Assembly (NCBI RefSeq): GCF_000238275.3
Contig: NZ_AHCF03000004.1
Coordinates: 558,001 to 622,000, forward strand
Source: Pseudoalteromonas undina
Lineage (GTDB): Bacteria > Pseudomonadota > Gammaproteobacteria > Enterobacterales > Alteromonadaceae
Length of the DNA stretch: 64,000 bases
Direction of reading: 5' to 3'
Shown here: positions 41,564-50,588 of the stretch, in pieces
Numbering within the stretch: the stretch's first letter is position 1
Layout: the number at the start of each line of letters is the position of its first letter
Notes under the pieces: model-generated
The model's database searches: none
Seen by the model: only the letters and a program-made list of their open reading frames with translations
Told to the model about the DNA's origin: nothing
Made by a program: the position numbers and the translations under genes

Positions 41564-42031
41564 TTAGATTGCAGCGCATTGAGATGAAAAGTTAGTTGTA
41601 ATTTTACCTTCAACTAATTCATAAAATGCTTGTGCATTGTCTATTGGTGCGTTTGCGTAATCGCTGCGTACCGAAGTGATAATTTGTTGATGAGCAGTTA
41701 CATCACAACCACGTACGTTAAGCATTGCAGAGATATACTCGCCTTCACCCTGTGCTATTTCTTGTTCTAATACAGGAAAAGTTTGTTGAATAAACTGTGC
41801 TGTTTTTACGTTAGCGCCTTCACAGCTCTCTACTGAAGAAATGTTAGACGATACCGCGGTTGTTCCTAAATCCCAAATAATATTAGAAATTGCTGCCGCA
41901 ACGCCATTGTCTGGGAAAACCATTGCACCAATACCACATTGTTGCCATGGGTTGATGCCACTTTTTGCTTGTGACGGCATTGAAACGAACGCGCTTACTA
42001 ATACCGCAGCAGTTAAACATCTTTTTATCAT
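41564..42031 (-). CDS. DUF3015-family periplasmic protein
   Basis: This 155-residue exported protein has a signal peptide ending near residue 22 (SMPSQA). NPWQQCGIGAMVFPDNGVAAAISNIIWDLGTTAVSSNISS is the DUF3015 signature, with four Cys in the mature protein (QCG, SCEG, GCDV, QCAAI) probably forming two disulfides. No function is known. DUF3015 genes recur next to DUF4105 genes in marine gammaproteobacteria to my recollection, suggesting a shared envelope role. Confidence 0.85.
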   Translation of the reverse strand: MIKRCLTAAVLVSAFVSMPSQAKSGINPWQQCGIGAMVFPDNGVAAAISNIIWDLGTTAVSSNISSVESCEGANVKTAQFIQQTFPVLEQEIAQGEGEYISAMLNVRGCDVTAHQQIITSVRSDYANAPIDNAQAFYELVEGKITTNFSSQCAAI

Positions 42032-42348
42032 TATTAATTTCCTTTAATTTATATACACCCCACAAAACGGGCGAAGAATTTTACCTGTTTTGGTTATTTA
42101 AATGCAAATAGTTATGTAACACAATGTAAAATAACGGTGTAAAATTTATAAAAGTGCAATAAAATTGCGAATTAACGGGAATAAATCTTGCGAGTTAATA
42201 CCATTTAGCTAACTTAAACAACAGCTGATAATCGCTAATTATCCTGCATTTTATAAATTAGCGGTTTCTGGTGTTTAAAACTAACTGTTTAAGCGATTTT
42301 ACTGTATAATTTGCGACCCTTGATAATGTGGCCGCAGGTTATACAGCA
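42032..42348. other. intergenic region upstream of the RNA helicase gene
   Basis: This stretch is AT-rich, between the divergent DUF3015 and rhlE genes. It contains a good -10 element close to the helicase start. The long untranslated stretch typical of cold-induced helicase mRNAs is not evident, because the -10 lies about 40 bases before the ATG. Nothing else is seen. Confidence 0.4.
42305..42310 (+). promoter_or_regulatory. -10 element TATAAT of rhlE
   Basis: A perfect TATAAT is preceded directly by TG. The -35 candidate TAACTG (17-base spacing) is weak. Confidence 0.45.
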
Positions 42349-43650
42349 ATGAATTTTAAATCTTTTAGTTTTGCCCCTGAACTTATTCAGGCGTTAGACG
42401 AACTTAATTACCACACCCTTACGCCCATTCAGCGCTCAGCTATTCCGGCTGTTCGTAAAGGTAAAGACGTTTTAGCAAGTGCACAAACCGGTACAGGTAA
42501 AACCGCTGCATTTGCACTCCCTATTATTCAAAAGTTATTTGAGTCAGATTGCAGCACTACGAATGCGCCAAGCGCCTTAGTCCTTGCGCCTACGCGTGAG
42601 CTTGCAGAGCAAATAGCGAATAACTTTAAAGACTTTGCTAAGTACACTCAGTTAAAAGTAGTGAGCTTATTTGGTGGTGTTAATACCGCAGGACAAGAAA
42701 TTGCACTCAAAGAAGGTGTTGATGTTGTAGTAGCAACACCAGGACGTCTACTTGATCATATTCGTTTAGGTAACTTAAGCCTTGCTCAAGTAAAACATTT
42801 AGTACTTGATGAAGCTGACCGTATGCTTGATATGGGCTTTATTAATGATATGCAAAGCGTAATAAAAAGCTGTGCAGATGAGCGTCAAATTTTATTGTTT
42901 TCAGCTACCTTCCCAGCAGCAATTAAACAGTTCGCCTCTAAAGTGTTAAAGCAGCCTGAAATTGTTCGTGTTGATCAAACTAACAGCACCGCAAGCACAG
43001 TACAACACGTGGTTTACCCAGTAGAAGAGCGCCGTAAGCAAGAGTTGCTTTCTGAGCTGATTGGTAAGAAAAACTGGCAGCAAGTGCTAGTGTTTGTAAA
43101 CATGAAAGAAACCGCAGATGAGTTAGTAACTGAACTTAACTTAGACGGTATCCCAGCGGCAGTATGTCATGGCGATAAATCGCAAGGTAATCGTCGTCGT
43201 GCGTTGCGTGAATTTAAAGAAGGCAAAGTACGCGTGCTAGTTGCAACAGAAGTAGCGGCCCGTGGTATTGATATTGACTGTTTACCGCGTGTTATTAATA
43301 TTGATTTACCTTGGCTTGCTGAAGATTATGTTCACCGTATTGGCCGTACTGGTCGTGCTGGTAACCAAGGACAAGCAATTTCGTTTGTGAGTCGCGAAGA
43401 AGAAAACATGTTGTTTGAAATTGAAACCTTAATTGGTCAAAAAATTAAACGTGTTTACTTAGAAGGTTACGAAGTAAGTAATCGTGAAGTACTGATTGAT
43501 AAAATTGGTAAAAAGCCAGCGCATTTACGCCGCACCCGTGCTAATAAGCCATCAGGCCAGGCTACCGGTGAAGCGAGAGCGAAAAACCGCTCGCGAATTT
43601 CTAATGTACGTAAAAGCTTAAAAGGCGAAAAGCTGTCACTTAAAAAGTAA
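42349..43650 (+). CDS. rhlE: DEAD-box RNA helicase, RhlE-like
   Basis: This 433-residue ATP-dependent RNA helicase has its motifs in order: Q motif LTPIQRSAIP, Walker A ASAQTGTGKTAA, PTRELAEQ, VVATPGRLLDH, VLDEADRMLDMGF (DEAD), LFSATFP (SAT), the helicase-C ARGIDIDCLPRVIN, and HRIGRTGRAG (motif VI). A short basic, unstructured tail (RRTRANKPSG...KGEKLSLKK) matches RhlE-group helicases that act in ribosome assembly or mRNA turnover at low temperature. The start at ATG 42349 gives the usual MNFKSFSF N-terminus; an upstream in-frame GTG is rejected. It converges on the amidase gene at a shared terminator. Confidence 0.93.
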   Translation: MNFKSFSFAPELIQALDELNYHTLTPIQRSAIPAVRKGKDVLASAQTGTGKTAAFALPIIQKLFESDCSTTNAPSALVLAPTRELAEQIANNFKDFAKYTQLKVVSLFGGVNTAGQEIALKEGVDVVVATPGRLLDHIRLGNLSLAQVKHLVLDEADRMLDMGFINDMQSVIKSCADERQILLFSATFPAAIKQFASKVLKQPEIVRVDQTNSTASTVQHVVYPVEERRKQELLSELIGKKNWQQVLVFVNMKETADELVTELNLDGIPAAVCHGDKSQGNRRRALREFKEGKVRVLVATEVAARGIDIDCLPRVINIDLPWLAEDYVHRIGRTGRAGNQGQAISFVSREEENMLFEIETLIGQKIKRVYLEGYEVSNREVLIDKIGKKPAHLRRTRANKPSGQATGEARAKNRSRISNVRKSLKGEKLSLKK

Positions 43651-43665
43651 GACAGCTAAGCCATT

Positions 43666-43694
43666 AAAAAACCTGAGTTTACTCAGGTTTTTTT
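43666..43694. terminator. bidirectional terminator between rhlE and amidase
   Basis: The stem AAAAAACCTGAGT / ACTCAGGTTTTTT overlaps the amidase stop codon and has T-runs in both orientations. Confidence 0.85.
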
Positions 43695-45184
43695 GTGCCT
43701 AATACATTATCGATAATAGCAGCGTACGCATAAGCAGCCGCTTCATCGTTTTGATTAGCAATAACCGACAAACCAACCGGTAAGTGGCTTACTTTGCCAA
43801 CCGGTAAAGTAATATGGGTAGTCCCTGCAATGGCAGGTAATGAACTGCTACTGCCTTTAAAGTTATCGCCGTTAATTAAATCGGTTTTCCAAGCCGGTGA
43901 AACGGTGGGCGAAATTACAATATCTAGCTTATTATTGCGGTATAAATTGCTAATAGCGCGCTTTGCAAGTGCGCGATATCGCGCTTTGGTGCTTTTGTAT
44001 TGTTGTTTTTCACTCAAATCAACTGCGTTAGCTTGTTGTAAAATATCTTGCTCAAAGTAGGGCATTTCCTGCTGTTTATTTGCGATATTAAATGCGATTA
44101 ACTCGTCTAAACTTTTTACGGTTACCTGCGTTGGTGTTTTGCTTAAGTAGTGGTTAATTTCGGCTTTAAAGTCGTAAAGTAGGATGGCGTATTCATCAAC
44201 GTAAAGCGTGCTTAAGTCATCTTTTACTGCAACATTGACAACGGTATGACCTGCGTCTTTTAATGTTTGTAACTGCTTAGCGTAAAGCTTTTGTGTTGCC
44301 ACAGTAAACTTACTGGCAGGTAACGCGCCTATCCTCAGTGATGGCTTAGGCGCTATGCCATCAAGCGTTCTATTTACGTTGAGTGTCGATACATCGTCTG
44401 AATCTTCACCTTGAATGACTGATAATACCGCGAGTGCATCTTTTAAAGAATGCGCCATTGGACCTACCGAATCTTGGCTACTAGAAAGGGGGATCACGCC
44501 TGCGCGTGAAACTTGCCCCATACTGGGTTTAATGGCGTACACCCCATTAACCGAAGCAGGGCAGGTAATCGAACCGTCGGTTTCTGTGCCCAGCGCAATA
44601 GGCGCAAAATTTAAAGCAACCGCCACAGCAGAGCCTGAGCTTGAACCACACGGATTACGAGTTACATCATGGGCGTTATGGGTTTGTCCGCCAATGGCAC
44701 TCCAGCCAGATGACGAATACGATGAGCGAAAATTAGCCCATTCACTTAAGTTCGCTTTGCCTAAAATAATAGCGCCTGCTTGGCGTAATTGTTTAACCAC
44801 AAAGGCATCTTTATTAGTAACGTTATTTTTAAGTGCTAATGAACCCGCTGAGGTGGGTAATGTACCTGTTGTTTCAATGTTATCTTTTAGTAATACCGCA
44901 ATACCATGTAAAGGGCCTGCCCATTTTCCGGCTTTAAACAGCGCATCGAGTTGTTTGGCTTGTTCAATTGCAGTGGGCTCAATACTAATTACCGCATTAT
45001 ATTTAGGATTGAGCTCGTTTATTCTGTCGATATAAGTGCGGGTAAGCTGCTCAGCCGTGGTGGTATTATTTTTATAGGCATTGTGAATGTCACTAATGGT
45101 TTTAAGCTCTGTATTATTATCCGCTGCGTATAAATTAGGTATTGTACAAACACATAAGGTTAAAAGTAGCCGTTTTATAATCAT
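43679..45184 (-). CDS. exported amidase (amidase-signature family)
   Basis: This 501-residue amidase-signature hydrolase has a likely signal peptide (MIIKRLLLTLCVCTIPNLYA). The Ser-cisSer-Lys triad can be placed: Lys in GIAVLLKDNIET (near 95), the cis-Ser in NPCGSSSGSAVAVA (near 181) and nucleophile Ser in TETDGSITCPAS (near 205). It should hydrolyse a linear or cyclic amide in the periplasm. Homologues are sometimes annotated as GatA because of fold similarity, but the secretion signal and absence of gatB/C rule out tRNA amidotransferase. A preceding terminator separates it from the FAD oxidoreductase. Confidence 0.87.
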   Translation of the reverse strand: MIIKRLLLTLCVCTIPNLYAADNNTELKTISDIHNAYKNNTTTAEQLTRTYIDRINELNPKYNAVISIEPTAIEQAKQLDALFKAGKWAGPLHGIAVLLKDNIETTGTLPTSAGSLALKNNVTNKDAFVVKQLRQAGAIILGKANLSEWANFRSSYSSSGWSAIGGQTHNAHDVTRNPCGSSSGSAVAVALNFAPIALGTETDGSITCPASVNGVYAIKPSMGQVSRAGVIPLSSSQDSVGPMAHSLKDALAVLSVIQGEDSDDVSTLNVNRTLDGIAPKPSLRIGALPASKFTVATQKLYAKQLQTLKDAGHTVVNVAVKDDLSTLYVDEYAILLYDFKAEINHYLSKTPTQVTVKSLDELIAFNIANKQQEMPYFEQDILQQANAVDLSEKQQYKSTKARYRALAKRAISNLYRNNKLDIVISPTVSPAWKTDLINGDNFKGSSSSLPAIAGTTHITLPVGKVSHLPVGLSVIANQNDEAAAYAYAAIIDNVLGTKKPE

Positions 45185-45226
45185 TGTTATTATCTATTTT
45201 ATGGAAACACAGGTTATTTTTAGCAC

Positions 45227-45253
45227 AAAAAAACCTCACGTTGTGAGGTTTTT
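45227..45253 (-). terminator. terminator of the FAD oxidoreductase gene
   Basis: On the minus strand the stem AAAAACCTCAC / GTGAGGTTTTT is followed by Ts, 24 bases after the stop. Confidence 0.85.
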
Positions 45254-45276
45254 CGATAAAGTATAATTTAATAGAG

Positions 45277-46884
45277 TTAAGCGTTTTCTAACATCGATAA
45301 CGCAACCGCTTCAGCGGCTTTAATGCCATCAATACCCGCTGATAAAATACCGCCTGCATAACCTGCGCCTTCACCTGCAGGGTAAAGCCCTTTGGTATTA
45401 ATGCTTTGGAAAGTTTTATCGCGCTTGATACTGATAGGTGAAGACGTACGTGTTTCTACACCCGTGAGTAAGCCATCATTGGTTGAAAAGCCACGAATTT
45501 GTTTGTTAAAGGCAGGAATTGCTTCACGTAGCGCTTCAATGGCAAAAGCTGGCAGTACTTTGCTTAAATCAGTCAGTTTTATACCTGGCGTATACGAAGG
45601 CTGTACATCCCCTAAATTAGCCGACGATTTACCTTTTAAAAAGTCACCAATCAGCTGTGCTGGGGCATCATAATTTTTACCACCCAGCTCATAGGCTTGC
45701 TCTTCTAGCTTACGCTGTAAATCGATACCAGCTAAAGGGTGGCCTGGAAAATCTTTTTCTGGCGAAATACCCACAACAATAGCACTGTTCGCATTTCGCT
45801 CACTACGAGAATATTGACTCATACCGTTAGTGACCACACGGCCTTCTTCAGAGGTAGCGGCAACTACAGTGCCGCCAGGGCACATACAAAAACTGTATAC
45901 GGTTCGGCCATTATTACAATGGTGTACCAATTTGTAATCGGCAGAGCCCAAAATAGGGTTACCCGCGTTATCGCCAAAGCGGCACTCATCAATCATTGAT
46001 TGTTTATGTTCTATTCTAAAGCCTACTGAAAAGGGTTTTGCTTCAACATAAATGCCTTTATCGTGGATCATTTTAAACGTATCACGGGCACTGTGACCAA
46101 CCGCTAAAACCACATGGCGAGTTTCAAGCTTTTCACCATTAGAAAGTGTCAGCCCTGTAACTTGGCCGTTGTCTAAATGGATATCGTCAACGCGGGTGCT
46201 AAAACGAATCTCACCACCAAGTTCTATAATTCGGGCGCGCATTTTTTCAATCATGGTTACTAGTTTAAAAGTACCAATGTGCGGCTTACTAACGTATAAA
46301 ATTTCTTCAGGAGCACCAGCCTCTACAAATTCAGTGATCACTTTACGGCCATAATGTTTAGGATCTTTTACTTGGCTGTAGAGCTTACCGTCTGAGAACG
46401 TGCCTGCACCACCTTCACCAAACTGAACGTTTGATTCGGTATTGAGGGCCTTTTTACGCCAAAAGCCAAAGGTGTCTTTGGTGCGTTCACGTACCTCTTT
46501 ACCGCGCTCTAGAATTATTGGTTTAAAGCCCATTTGTGCCAGCACTAAACCGGCAAATAAACCACATGGGCCAAAGCCAATTACTACAGGACGCTCTTTA
46601 ATGCTGCTATTAGCGTGTGCTACAAATTTGTAGTTGGTGTCAGGGGAGACTTTAACGTGTTGATCTTTTTCAAACGAGGCTAACAGTTGTGCTTCGTTAT
46701 CTACCTCAACATCAAGCGTGTAAATCAGTAAAATGGCGCTTTTTTTACGTGCATCGTAACCGCGTTTAAACACATTGTAGCTGTGTAGCTGCTCTGGACT
46801 TATATTTAATTTATTGATGATGGCTTGGCCAATAGCATTTTCGTCATGGTCAAGCGGCAGCTTTATTTCGGTTAAACGTATCAT
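45277..46884 (-). CDS. FAD-dependent oxidoreductase (COG2509-type)
   Basis: This 535-residue flavoprotein has an N-terminal segment of about 85 residues with a ferredoxin-like or oligomerisation fold. The dinucleotide-binding motif RPVVIGFGPCGLFAGLVLAQMG (near residue 100), GEGGAGTFSDGKL, the second nucleotide site HVVLAVGHSARDT, FCMCPGGTVVAATSEEG, and the C-terminal FAD-binding GLYPAGEGAGYAGGILSAGIDGIKAAEAV follow. It corresponds to the uncharacterised COG2509 dehydrogenase family common in Proteobacteria. The electron acceptor and substrate are unknown. ATG 46884 is chosen over an in-frame upstream ATG (46944) because it gives the usual MIRLTEIKLPLDH start. It is divergent from fdxA. Confidence 0.85.
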   Translation of the reverse strand: MIRLTEIKLPLDHDENAIGQAIINKLNISPEQLHSYNVFKRGYDARKKSAILLIYTLDVEVDNEAQLLASFEKDQHVKVSPDTNYKFVAHANSSIKERPVVIGFGPCGLFAGLVLAQMGFKPIILERGKEVRERTKDTFGFWRKKALNTESNVQFGEGGAGTFSDGKLYSQVKDPKHYGRKVITEFVEAGAPEEILYVSKPHIGTFKLVTMIEKMRARIIELGGEIRFSTRVDDIHLDNGQVTGLTLSNGEKLETRHVVLAVGHSARDTFKMIHDKGIYVEAKPFSVGFRIEHKQSMIDECRFGDNAGNPILGSADYKLVHHCNNGRTVYSFCMCPGGTVVAATSEEGRVVTNGMSQYSRSERNANSAIVVGISPEKDFPGHPLAGIDLQRKLEEQAYELGGKNYDAPAQLIGDFLKGKSSANLGDVQPSYTPGIKLTDLSKVLPAFAIEALREAIPAFNKQIRGFSTNDGLLTGVETRTSSPISIKRDKTFQSINTKGLYPAGEGAGYAGGILSAGIDGIKAAEAVALSMLENA

Positions 46885-47072
46885 TAATATCTCTTTTGGT
46901 GTCATAGCGGAAAGTAAATACCGCTCACAATAAGGGGAGTGCACAAAGCGCTAATTTATAAGCGCCATATATTACGTTAAATTGTTCGCTTTTGGCACAT
47001 ATTTATTGTGTTTTGGTAAGGGTTGGGTATGATCCGCAGCTGGTAAAGTTAAATATTAGGTATTAAACCACT

Positions 47073-47396
47073 ATGGCGTTTGTAGTCACCGAAAACTGTA
47101 TAAAATGTAAGTACACTGATTGCGTATCGGTGTGCCCTGCAGATGCATTTTTTGAAGGCCCTAATTTTTTGGCTATTAGCCCAATAGACTGTATTGACTG
47201 TGGTTTATGTGTGCCTGAGTGTGCAGCTGATGCCATTTATCAAGAAGATGAATTACCTGAATCGCAAAAAGAATTCACCCAGCTTAATGCAGAACTGGCA
47301 GAAATATGGCCACGTATAACGCAAGTCAAACCTGCACCTGAAGATGCCGATAGCTGGAATGGTGTGGCTAATAAATTAAAACTTCTCGACACATAA
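47073..47396 (+). CDS. fdxA: 7Fe-8S ferredoxin FdxA
   Basis: This 107-residue ferredoxin has cysteines at 9, 17 and 50 placed for a 3Fe-4S cluster, and cysteines at 21, 40, 43 and 46 for a 4Fe-4S cluster (Cys12 is the usual free cysteine). This is the pattern of Azotobacter-type ferredoxin I/FdxA. It is a soluble cytosolic electron carrier. The C-terminal acidic tail (about 55 residues) is standard for the long FdxA type. It is divergently transcribed from the FAD oxidoreductase, and a functional link is possible but unproven. Confidence 0.94.
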   Translation: MAFVVTENCIKCKYTDCVSVCPADAFFEGPNFLAISPIDCIDCGLCVPECAADAIYQEDELPESQKEFTQLNAELAEIWPRITQVKPAPEDADSWNGVANKLKLLDT

Positions 47397-47531
47397 CTAC
47401 TTCCTAAAACTTATTATTAGTTTTTTGTTAATTTTATTGCAAGTTTTAACGCGCAAGTATTAACAAACGTACCTGTATAATTTACACTCCAGACCAAAGT
47501 TTACTTTCAACAAGTAAATAAACCTAAATGG

Positions 47532-49784
47532 ATGTTTATGCAGTACTTTATACCTACAAAAATAATAAAATTGCTGTTGTTGACTAGCTTCAGCCTTGTT
47601 TTAACTCTCAGCCCTTATGCACTTGCCGATAAGCTTAATTATCAACTTGCACACATTAATAAAAACATTGATGTAGATGGCGTGCTTAACGAGCCGCATT
47701 GGCAAGAAGCAACCCGTGTTGCGGTAAATTATCAAGATGAGCCGAATGAAAAGGGCACACTACCGGTAAAAACCGATGCGTATATTTATGACGATGGTCA
47801 TAATTTGTATGTAGCTTTTGTTGCTTATGACCCAGAGCCGAGTAAAATTCGTGCGGCGCTTCGTGATAGAGACACGCTTTGGCAAGATGACAACGTCGGT
47901 TTGGTAATTGATACCTTTAACGATGAGCGTACCGGCTATGAGTTTTATGTAAACCCACTGGGCGCCCAAGGCGACATTCGCATGACAGATACCGATGAGT
48001 GGGTATCTGATTTATCGTGGGATGCTATTTGGGATAGTGCCGGTACCATAAACGATCATGGTTACGTGGTTGAAATGCGTATTCCGTTTAAAGCTCTGCG
48101 CTTTGCACAAAATCAAGCCGACTCTACTTGGGGCTTTTCGATGATGCGCAACTATCAGCGTGATGTGTTGTATCAATTATCAAGTACAGGCTTTGACCGT
48201 GATATTAAATGTAGTTTGTGTCAGTTTGACAAAATAACTGGATTTAATAATTTAGCACCGAGTAAGAATCTGCAATTAACGCCAACCTTAACCGCATTAA
48301 GAAACGATCAAAAAACACAGGTACCTGGTGCGTGGGATAACGGCGATGTAAATACAGAAGTAGGGCTTGATCTGCGTTGGGGCGTCACTAAAGATGCAGT
48401 TATTAATGCCACCATAAACCCTGACTTCTCTCAAGTAGAAACCGATTCGTTAGAACTGGATGTAAATACCACATATTCTATTTATTACGCTGAAAAACGT
48501 CCGTTTTTCTTAGATGGCGCATCATATTTCAAAAGTAATTTATTTGAACTGCTTTATACCCGTACCATAGCTGAGCCTAATATTGGTGCAAAGCTCACCG
48601 GTAAAACCGATAGCCACAGTTATGCGCTAATGTTTGCTGATGACGATAACAGTAATGTTTTACTGCCCAGCAACCAAGGCTCAGGCTTTGCCAGCCTAAA
48701 TGATAAAACTAAGGCGGCGGTGGCTCGATACCAATATGATATTGGCCAACAAGGCACTATTGGTGTTACTTCAACACATAGAGAAAGTAGTGATTACCAT
48801 AATACGGTGTTATCGGTTGATGGCAGCTATTGGTTTAATCAGTCAGATACGCTTAATTACCAAATAGCCCATGCTGATACCAACAACTCGCAGTTTTTAG
48901 TTGATAACTACAATTTAGCAGAGTCTCAGTCTGATCGGGCTTATGCATTAAAGCTGACCCGCGATAAGCGCGATTATAAGCTTTACGCTACCTATGACAA
49001 TATAGGTGAGGATTACCGCACCGATTTAGGTTATCAAGAAAAAGTAGACTACGAAAAAGTAGGCTTTGGTGGCGGTCAAACTTGGTATGGTGATGAACAT
49101 GATATGCTAACAACTTGGTCATACACCGCCGATTGGGATAAAACGTGGGCTCAAAATGGCGACTTGCTTGAAGAAGAATATGAAGGTTACATGACCTTTC
49201 AAGGTCAAAAGCAGTCTGTATTTGAGCTTGGTTTATTAAATCGCTATGAAAACTATAATGGCAATTTTTATAACCAAAATATTGGCTATTTATATACGGC
49301 TTTTAGACCTACTAAAGACTTAAGACTATCGTTATACGCCGAATACGCAAGCCGTATAGATTACACTAATGAGCAGCTAGGTGATGTTTTAACTACACAA
49401 TCACAGGCTGTTTGGGATATTAATAATCACTGGCAGTTAGATGTTAGACATAATTATAGTCATTTAGATGATTACCAAGGGCGACGCGTATTTACCGCAA
49501 ACCTTGTTGATTTTAGGCTTTATTATAAGTTTAGTATGCGCGCTATGCTTAAGTTGATTTTACAGTTTGAAGACATAGACAGAAATGAAGATGCTTATTT
49601 TTATCAGGTTAGCGAAATCAACAAAGATTATGGTAGTCAGCTGGTTTACTCATACAAAATTAACGCACAAACGCTATTTTATTTAGGTTATTCAGATAAA
49701 GGCTATCAGGATGACTCGTTAAAAAGCATTGAGCGAGACCAACGTACTTTCTTTACTAAAGTCAGTTATGCGTGGCAGTTATAA
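47532..49784 (+). CDS. CBM9-like/DUF5916 outer-membrane beta-barrel protein
   Basis: This 750-residue exported protein has a signal peptide to about residue 33 (ending SPYALA). An N-terminal carbohydrate-binding family-9-like domain covers about residues 35-230 (HINKNIDVDGVLNEPHWQEA, VAFVAYDPEPSKIRA, GFSMMRNYQR). A long DUF5916 region predicted as an outer-membrane beta-barrel follows (TINPDFSQVETDSLELDVNTTYSIYYAEKRPFFLDG), ending with an aromatic C-terminal strand (SYAWQL) typical of BAM substrates. Homologues are found near polysaccharide- or aromatic-degrading genes; the substrate here is unknown. ATGs at 47532 and 47538 are both possible. A bidirectional terminator follows. Confidence 0.82.
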   Translation: MFMQYFIPTKIIKLLLLTSFSLVLTLSPYALADKLNYQLAHINKNIDVDGVLNEPHWQEATRVAVNYQDEPNEKGTLPVKTDAYIYDDGHNLYVAFVAYDPEPSKIRAALRDRDTLWQDDNVGLVIDTFNDERTGYEFYVNPLGAQGDIRMTDTDEWVSDLSWDAIWDSAGTINDHGYVVEMRIPFKALRFAQNQADSTWGFSMMRNYQRDVLYQLSSTGFDRDIKCSLCQFDKITGFNNLAPSKNLQLTPTLTALRNDQKTQVPGAWDNGDVNTEVGLDLRWGVTKDAVINATINPDFSQVETDSLELDVNTTYSIYYAEKRPFFLDGASYFKSNLFELLYTRTIAEPNIGAKLTGKTDSHSYALMFADDDNSNVLLPSNQGSGFASLNDKTKAAVARYQYDIGQQGTIGVTSTHRESSDYHNTVLSVDGSYWFNQSDTLNYQIAHADTNNSQFLVDNYNLAESQSDRAYALKLTRDKRDYKLYATYDNIGEDYRTDLGYQEKVDYEKVGFGGGQTWYGDEHDMLTTWSYTADWDKTWAQNGDLLEEEYEGYMTFQGQKQSVFELGLLNRYENYNGNFYNQNIGYLYTAFRPTKDLRLSLYAEYASRIDYTNEQLGDVLTTQSQAVWDINNHWQLDVRHNYSHLDDYQGRRVFTANLVDFRLYYKFSMRAMLKLILQFEDIDRNEDAYFYQVSEINKDYGSQLVYSYKINAQTLFYLGYSDKGYQDDSLKSIERDQRTFFTKVSYAWQL

Positions 49785-49823
49785 CGCTATAAATACTATA
49801 AAAGCAAGATTTTGCTAGGCAAT

Positions 49824-49854
49824 AAAAAACACGCTAACCAGTAGCGTGTTTTTT
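49824..49854. terminator. bidirectional terminator
   Basis: The perfect stem AAAAAACACGCTA / TAGCGTGTTTTTT has a short ACCAG-type loop. It separates the convergent barrel-protein and TorF genes. Confidence 0.9.
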
Positions 49855-49875
49855 ATAGAAAGCAAAAGCTAACTA

Positions 49876-50580
49876 TTACAAGTCAAAAGTACGTGAGATA
49901 GCAAGTACAATTCGCTCATCTGCGTAATCGTAGTCCAAGCTGGTATTCTCAGCAGCTACTTCAATACCAAACCCTTCATAGCTTGTTTGGTAAGCTAAGC
50001 GGTAATGATGATACGATTTGTCGCCCTTAGCTTCATCCCACTGAAATTTGTTGCCATCGAGTGAGTTTGAAATATCAAAGCTGGCACGAATTGCATGATT
50101 TGGTGCAAGCTCGAAAGTGTGCGCAATCATCGAAATCACATGGCCAGTATCGTAGCCAAAGTAATCCCAGCTGTACCAAAAGTTAAGCTCTGTTTGACCG
50201 TAGTCACTGGCGTAACCAAATTTAGTATACGCTTCTGCGTAGTTACCATCGCTGTTATTACCTTGGTAAGTGTAATAAGCAATACCGTAATCAAGGCTTA
50301 CTTGTTGGTTTAACTGAATGTATCGGCCTACATATGCATCTAGTTCGAAGTCGGTTTCATCACCAAAATCTACGTTTGATGCCCATACACCTGCATAAAC
50401 ACCGTTATCGTACGCATAGTCAAGACTTGCTTGTAGCGCTGGATCGTTATCTGTTTGAGTAACACCATTAAAGGTGTAATCAGATGCAGCAGTAATTGTT
50501 GTTGACCAGTTAGCTGCTGCTGTTGTTGATAAAACAGTTAATGGTAAAGCGATAAAAAATTGTTTTAATTTATTGTTCAT
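49876..50580 (-). CDS. TorF-family putative porin
   Basis: This 234-residue outer-membrane protein has a signal peptide ending TTAAA near residue 23 and a small beta-barrel of alternating aromatic strands. These include ASDYTFNGVTQTDNDPALQASLDYAYDNGVYAGVWASNVDF, the signature of TorF-like putative porins, and the C-terminal strand VLAISRTFDL ends in the required aromatic-hydrophobic pattern. It lies 8 bases after the BCCT-like transporter gene, so the porin and inner-membrane transporter are probably one unit for uptake of choline or another quaternary amine; substrate is inferred from the neighbours. Confidence 0.85.
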   Translation of the reverse strand: MNNKLKQFFIALPLTVLSTTAAANWSTTITAASDYTFNGVTQTDNDPALQASLDYAYDNGVYAGVWASNVDFGDETDFELDAYVGRYIQLNQQVSLDYGIAYYTYQGNNSDGNYAEAYTKFGYASDYGQTELNFWYSWDYFGYDTGHVISMIAHTFELAPNHAIRASFDISNSLDGNKFQWDEAKGDKSYHHYRLAYQTSYEGFGIEVAAENTSLDYDYADERIVLAISRTFDL

Positions 50581-50588
50581 GTGATTTC

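Noticed and set aside
44415..45035. 206-codon open frame antisense to the amidase gene
   Set aside because: The amidase on the other strand has all family motifs; this frame has no recognisable domain and is a shadow of its codon usage.
43679..45184. annotation as GatA (glutamyl-tRNA amidotransferase subunit A)
   Set aside because: There is an N-terminal secretion signal and no gatB or gatC neighbour; a general exported amidase is more likely.
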